The translations under genes and the position numbers were made by a program. Shown one piece after another: positions 63,076 to 64,000 of a stretch of DNA of 64,000 bases. Origin of the DNA: Hymenobacter properus. GTDB taxonomy: Bacteria > Bacteroidota > Bacteroidia > Cytophagales > Hymenobacteraceae. Positions within the stretch are counted from its first letter, which is position 1, and each line of letters starts with the position of its first letter. The notes under the pieces were generated by a model. The model made no database searches. It was not told where the DNA came from and saw only the letters and a program-made list of their open reading frames with translations. Location: contig NZ_JADQDP010000003.1 in the NCBI RefSeq assembly GCF_015694735.1, positions 496,001 to 560,000 of the forward strand, read 5' to 3'.

Positions 63076-64000
63076 TTATTCGTCGTACGGAATGCCGTGC
63101 TTCTCAAACCGGCGGTACAGGGCGCCCCGGCTCAGGCCCAGCGCCTTGGCCACGCGGCTGATGTTGCCATCGTAGTGCGCCAGGCTCTGCCGTATCATCT
63201 GGGCTTCCAGCTCATCGAGGGTCATGGTACCGGGGGTGGGCAGCTCGCCGGGCGCGGGGGCACGGGCGGGCAGGCGTTGGGCGTTGGCCTGGAAATCCTC
63301 AGGGCTCAGCTCGTCTTTGCCGCTGACGAGCACGGCGCGCTCCACCAGGTTTTTCAATTCGCGGATGTTGCCCGGCAAGGGCTGCTCGCGCAGCCAGTGC
63401 AGGGCGCGGGTGCCCACCTTCAGGGCGGGGCGGCGGTAGGTGGCGCGCAGCTGGTCGATGAAGTGCTGGGCTAGGAGCGGAATGTCGGTGGCGCGCTCGC
63501 GAAGGGCGGGCAGGCGCACGGTTATCAGGTTGATGCGGTAGAAAAGGTCTTCGCGGAAGCGGCCTTGCTGCACCATCTCGGCCAGGTTGCGGTTGGTGGC
63601 GGCAATGACGCGGATGTCGAGCCGGCGCGGCTTGCTGTCGCCCAGCACCTCGTAAGTGCGGTCTTGCAGCACGCGCAGCAGCTTCACCTGCGAAGCCAGC
63701 TCCAGCTCGCCGATTTCATCGAGGAAGATGGTGCCGCCGTTGGCCAACTCGAAGCGGCCTACGCGGTCGGTTTTGGCATCGGTGAAGGCGCCGCGGCGGT
63801 GGCCAAACATCTCGCTTTCAAACAAGCTGCTGGAAATTCCGCCCAGGTTCACCTTCACAAAAGGCTGGTTTTTCCGCTGGCTGTTGCGGTGGATAGCCTC
63901 GGCAATCAATTCCTTGCCGGTGCCGCTTTCGCCCTCGATGAGCACCGAGGCGTCGGTGGCGGCCACCTGGCCCACGTTGCGCAGCACATGCAGCAGCTGC
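63076..64000 (-). CDS. Sigma-54-dependent response regulator/activator (NtrC family), 5' partial
   Basis: The frame runs off the right edge; about 308 residues are visible. AAA+ domain with Walker A GESGTGKE and Walker B GTIFLDEIGEL. The sigma-54 contact loop reads GAFTDA instead of GAFTGA. The Fis-type HTH at the C-terminus is ALGLSRGALYRRFEKHGI. The receiver domain would lie beyond the edge. Pairs with the histidine kinase directly downstream on the same strand; a family B repeat separates them. Confidence 0.93.
   Translation of the reverse strand, partial: QLLHVLRNVGQVAATDASVLIEGESGTGKELIAEAIHRNSQRKNQPFVKVNLGGISSSLFESEMFGHRRGAFTDAKTDRVGRFELANGGTIFLDEIGELELASQVKLLRVLQDRTYEVLGDSKPRRLDIRVIAATNRNLAEMVQQGRFREDLFYRINLITVRLPALRERATDIPLLAQHFIDQLRATYRRPALKVGTRALHWLREQPLPGNIRELKNLVERAVLVSGKDELSPEDFQANAQRLPARAPAPGELPTPGTMTLDELEAQMIRQSLAHYDGNISRVAKALGLSRGALYRRFEKHGIPYDE

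Overview
The window is a GC-rich chromosomal segment from a member of the Bacteroidota, most likely a Hymenobacter-like member of the order Cytophagales. Four things point there: a type IX secretion (T9SS)/gliding cluster (porP-gldK-gldL-gldM-gldN) plus a SprE/PorW-like lipoprotein; several cargo proteins ending in the type A T9SS sorting domain (YPNP... motif and a basic C-terminus); an ATP synthase cluster in the order atpZ, small membrane protein, atpB-E-F-H-A-G without the epsilon and beta genes; and Bacteroidota-type promoters (TAnnTTTG) with no Shine-Dalgarno signals. I saw no rRNA, tRNA, CRISPR array, transposase or prophage. The genus is an inference.

Layout. 1-13 kb: two tandem, related giant secreted T9SS cargo proteins (the first enters from the left edge). 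13-16 kb: serine deaminase (alpha-type), a T9SS cargo gene broken by a 17-bp tandem duplication, and msrB. 16-23.7 kb: housekeeping and small metabolic genes (serine hydrolase, NAD(P)HX repair enzyme, UbiA-like membrane protein, DUF6766-type membrane protein, inorganic pyrophosphatase, PafA-type phosphatase, HAD phosphatase, a minimal T9SS-tagged protein). 23.8-30.1 kb: the ATP synthase operon on the minus strand. 30.3-37.9 kb: plus-strand sprE-like gene, class A penicillin-binding protein and uvrC. 38-48.5 kb: one long minus-strand run, lipB - hypothetical - MraY-like transferase - DUF4271 protein - hemD - porP - gldK - gldL - gldM - gldN. 48.6-55.2 kb: yraN, a MORN/YwqK-type lipoprotein, cyanophycinase-like peptidase, mgtE, arfB, fabH-like synthase, DUF2807 protein. 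55.3-64 kb: carbohydrate porin, divergent hxlR-type regulator/NmrA-type gene pair, alpha/beta hydrolase plus tetrapyrrole-methylase-type methyltransferase, ammonium transporter, and a histidine kinase/sigma-54 activator pair cut by the right edge.

How it fits together. The SprE-like lipoprotein, PorP, GldK ring lipoprotein, GldL-GldM motor and GldN form much of the T9SS core, and the cargo proteins at the left end are the kind of client this machine exports. The kinase/activator pair next to amt suggests nitrogen control.

The most unusual material lies between genes. First, three consecutive gaps of the atp operon, and the arfB-fabH gap, carry degenerate heptamer tandem repeats arranged as inverted repeats, each gap with its own heptamer. 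Second, two families of 34-38 bp inverted repeats recur in gaps across the window, and the arms of individual copies change in concert. Third, a 12-G run, a hairpin built around a start codon, and two promoter elements almost touching ATG codons may each affect expression.
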